Source of the DNA: Balneolales bacterium
Lineage (GTDB): Bacteria; Bacteroidota; Rhodothermia; Balneolales; Natronogracilivirgulaceae
Assembly (NCBI GenBank): GCA_007116685.1
Contig: SKIC01000300.1
Span: 1 to 23,238, forward strand
Reading direction: 5' to 3'
DNA length: 23,238 nt
Below the pieces are notes generated by a model. That model did no database searches, was not told where the DNA came from, and saw only the letters and a list, made by a program, of their open reading frames with translations. Positions 23,208 to 23,238 of the stretch are shown here, piece after piece; position 1 is the first letter of the stretch; each line of letters opens with the position of its first letter. Made by a program: the position numbers and the translations under genes.

Positions 23208-23238
23208 TTAATCGTCTAAACCACCACGACGGTTAGGC
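23208..23238 (-). CDS. 3' end of a gene entering from the right (partial)
   Basis: On the - strand one frame runs in from the window edge as Pro-Asn-Arg-Arg-Gly-Gly-Leu-Asp-Asp and stops at TAA (23210-23208); the frame at the very edge hits a stop at once. The charged C-terminus, and a bidirectional terminator placed 42 bases beyond it, fit the end of a convergent gene. Nine residues are too few to name a product. Confidence 0.4.
   Translation of the reverse strand, partial: PNRRGGLDD

Overview
The window reads as flagellar and chemotaxis chromosome from a motile member of the FCB group, most likely the Balneolota/Rhodothermota branch. This placement is an inference. It rests on three things seen together: a full flagellin/FliD/FliS and Che set; Bacteroidota-style envelope genes (a TonB-dependent receptor with an N-terminal carboxypeptidase-regulatory-like domain and a GldK-like lipoprotein); and a TTTA-N19-TATCTTTG promoter close to the Bacteroidota TTTG/TAnnTTTG consensus. 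Base composition is even and AT-rich, starts often lack strong Shine-Dalgarno sequences, and I see no insertion sequence, CRISPR array, tRNA or rRNA.

Layout. (1) Positions 1-3113, + strand: a tightly packed set of a TPR protein, a GT2 glycosyltransferase with TPRs, and a paralogue whose glycosyltransferase motifs have decayed. A perfect 13-bp inverted repeat encloses the start codon of the glycosyltransferase. (2) 3183-4278, + strand: cheY-cheZ, an enterobacterial-type response regulator/phosphatase pair, ending in a convergent hairpin. (3) 12046-4311, - strand: a compact operon of a sigma54-dependent response regulator, then cheA, cheW, cheR, cheD, a second cheY, cheX and cheB. (4) 15430-12122, - strand: fliS-fliD-flaG-(FliT-like)-(FlgM-like), preceded by a good sigma54 -24/-12 element. 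(5) 16393-15545, - strand: a short flagellin behind a sigma28-like promoter. (6) 16726-17838, + strand: a lipoprotein with a formylglycine-generating-enzyme fold but no catalytic cysteines. (7) 17847-20515, + strand: promoter, TPP riboswitch, TonB-dependent receptor and terminator, a self-contained thiamin-uptake unit. (8) 20565-23101: divergent AldB-type aldehyde dehydrogenase and AraC-family regulator sharing a 21-bp-spaced direct-repeat operator. This block is bounded on both sides by near-identical bidirectional terminator hairpins. Scraps of neighbouring genes lie at both window ends.

How it works together. The sigma54 activator could drive the middle-class fliS operon, which contains a FlgM-like anti-sigma28 factor; the flagellin gene itself carries a sigma28-type promoter, so a class hierarchy is visible in one stretch. 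The chemotaxis set has two CheYs and two unrelated CheY-P phosphatases (CheZ and CheX), CheB/CheR/CheD adaptation enzymes, and a CheA with a long extra N-terminus and no recognisable P2 domain. The glycosyltransferase block next to these genes may modify surface or flagellar proteins, but nothing in the sequence proves that.

The observations I rate highest are the start-codon hairpin at 568-608, the enzyme/pseudo-enzyme glycosyltransferase pair, the sigma54/sigma28 logic with an SD-pairing hairpin before the TTG-initiated activator, the unusual CheA and doubled CheY phosphatases, and the riboswitch unit. I did not find a clearly new multi-gene system beyond these.
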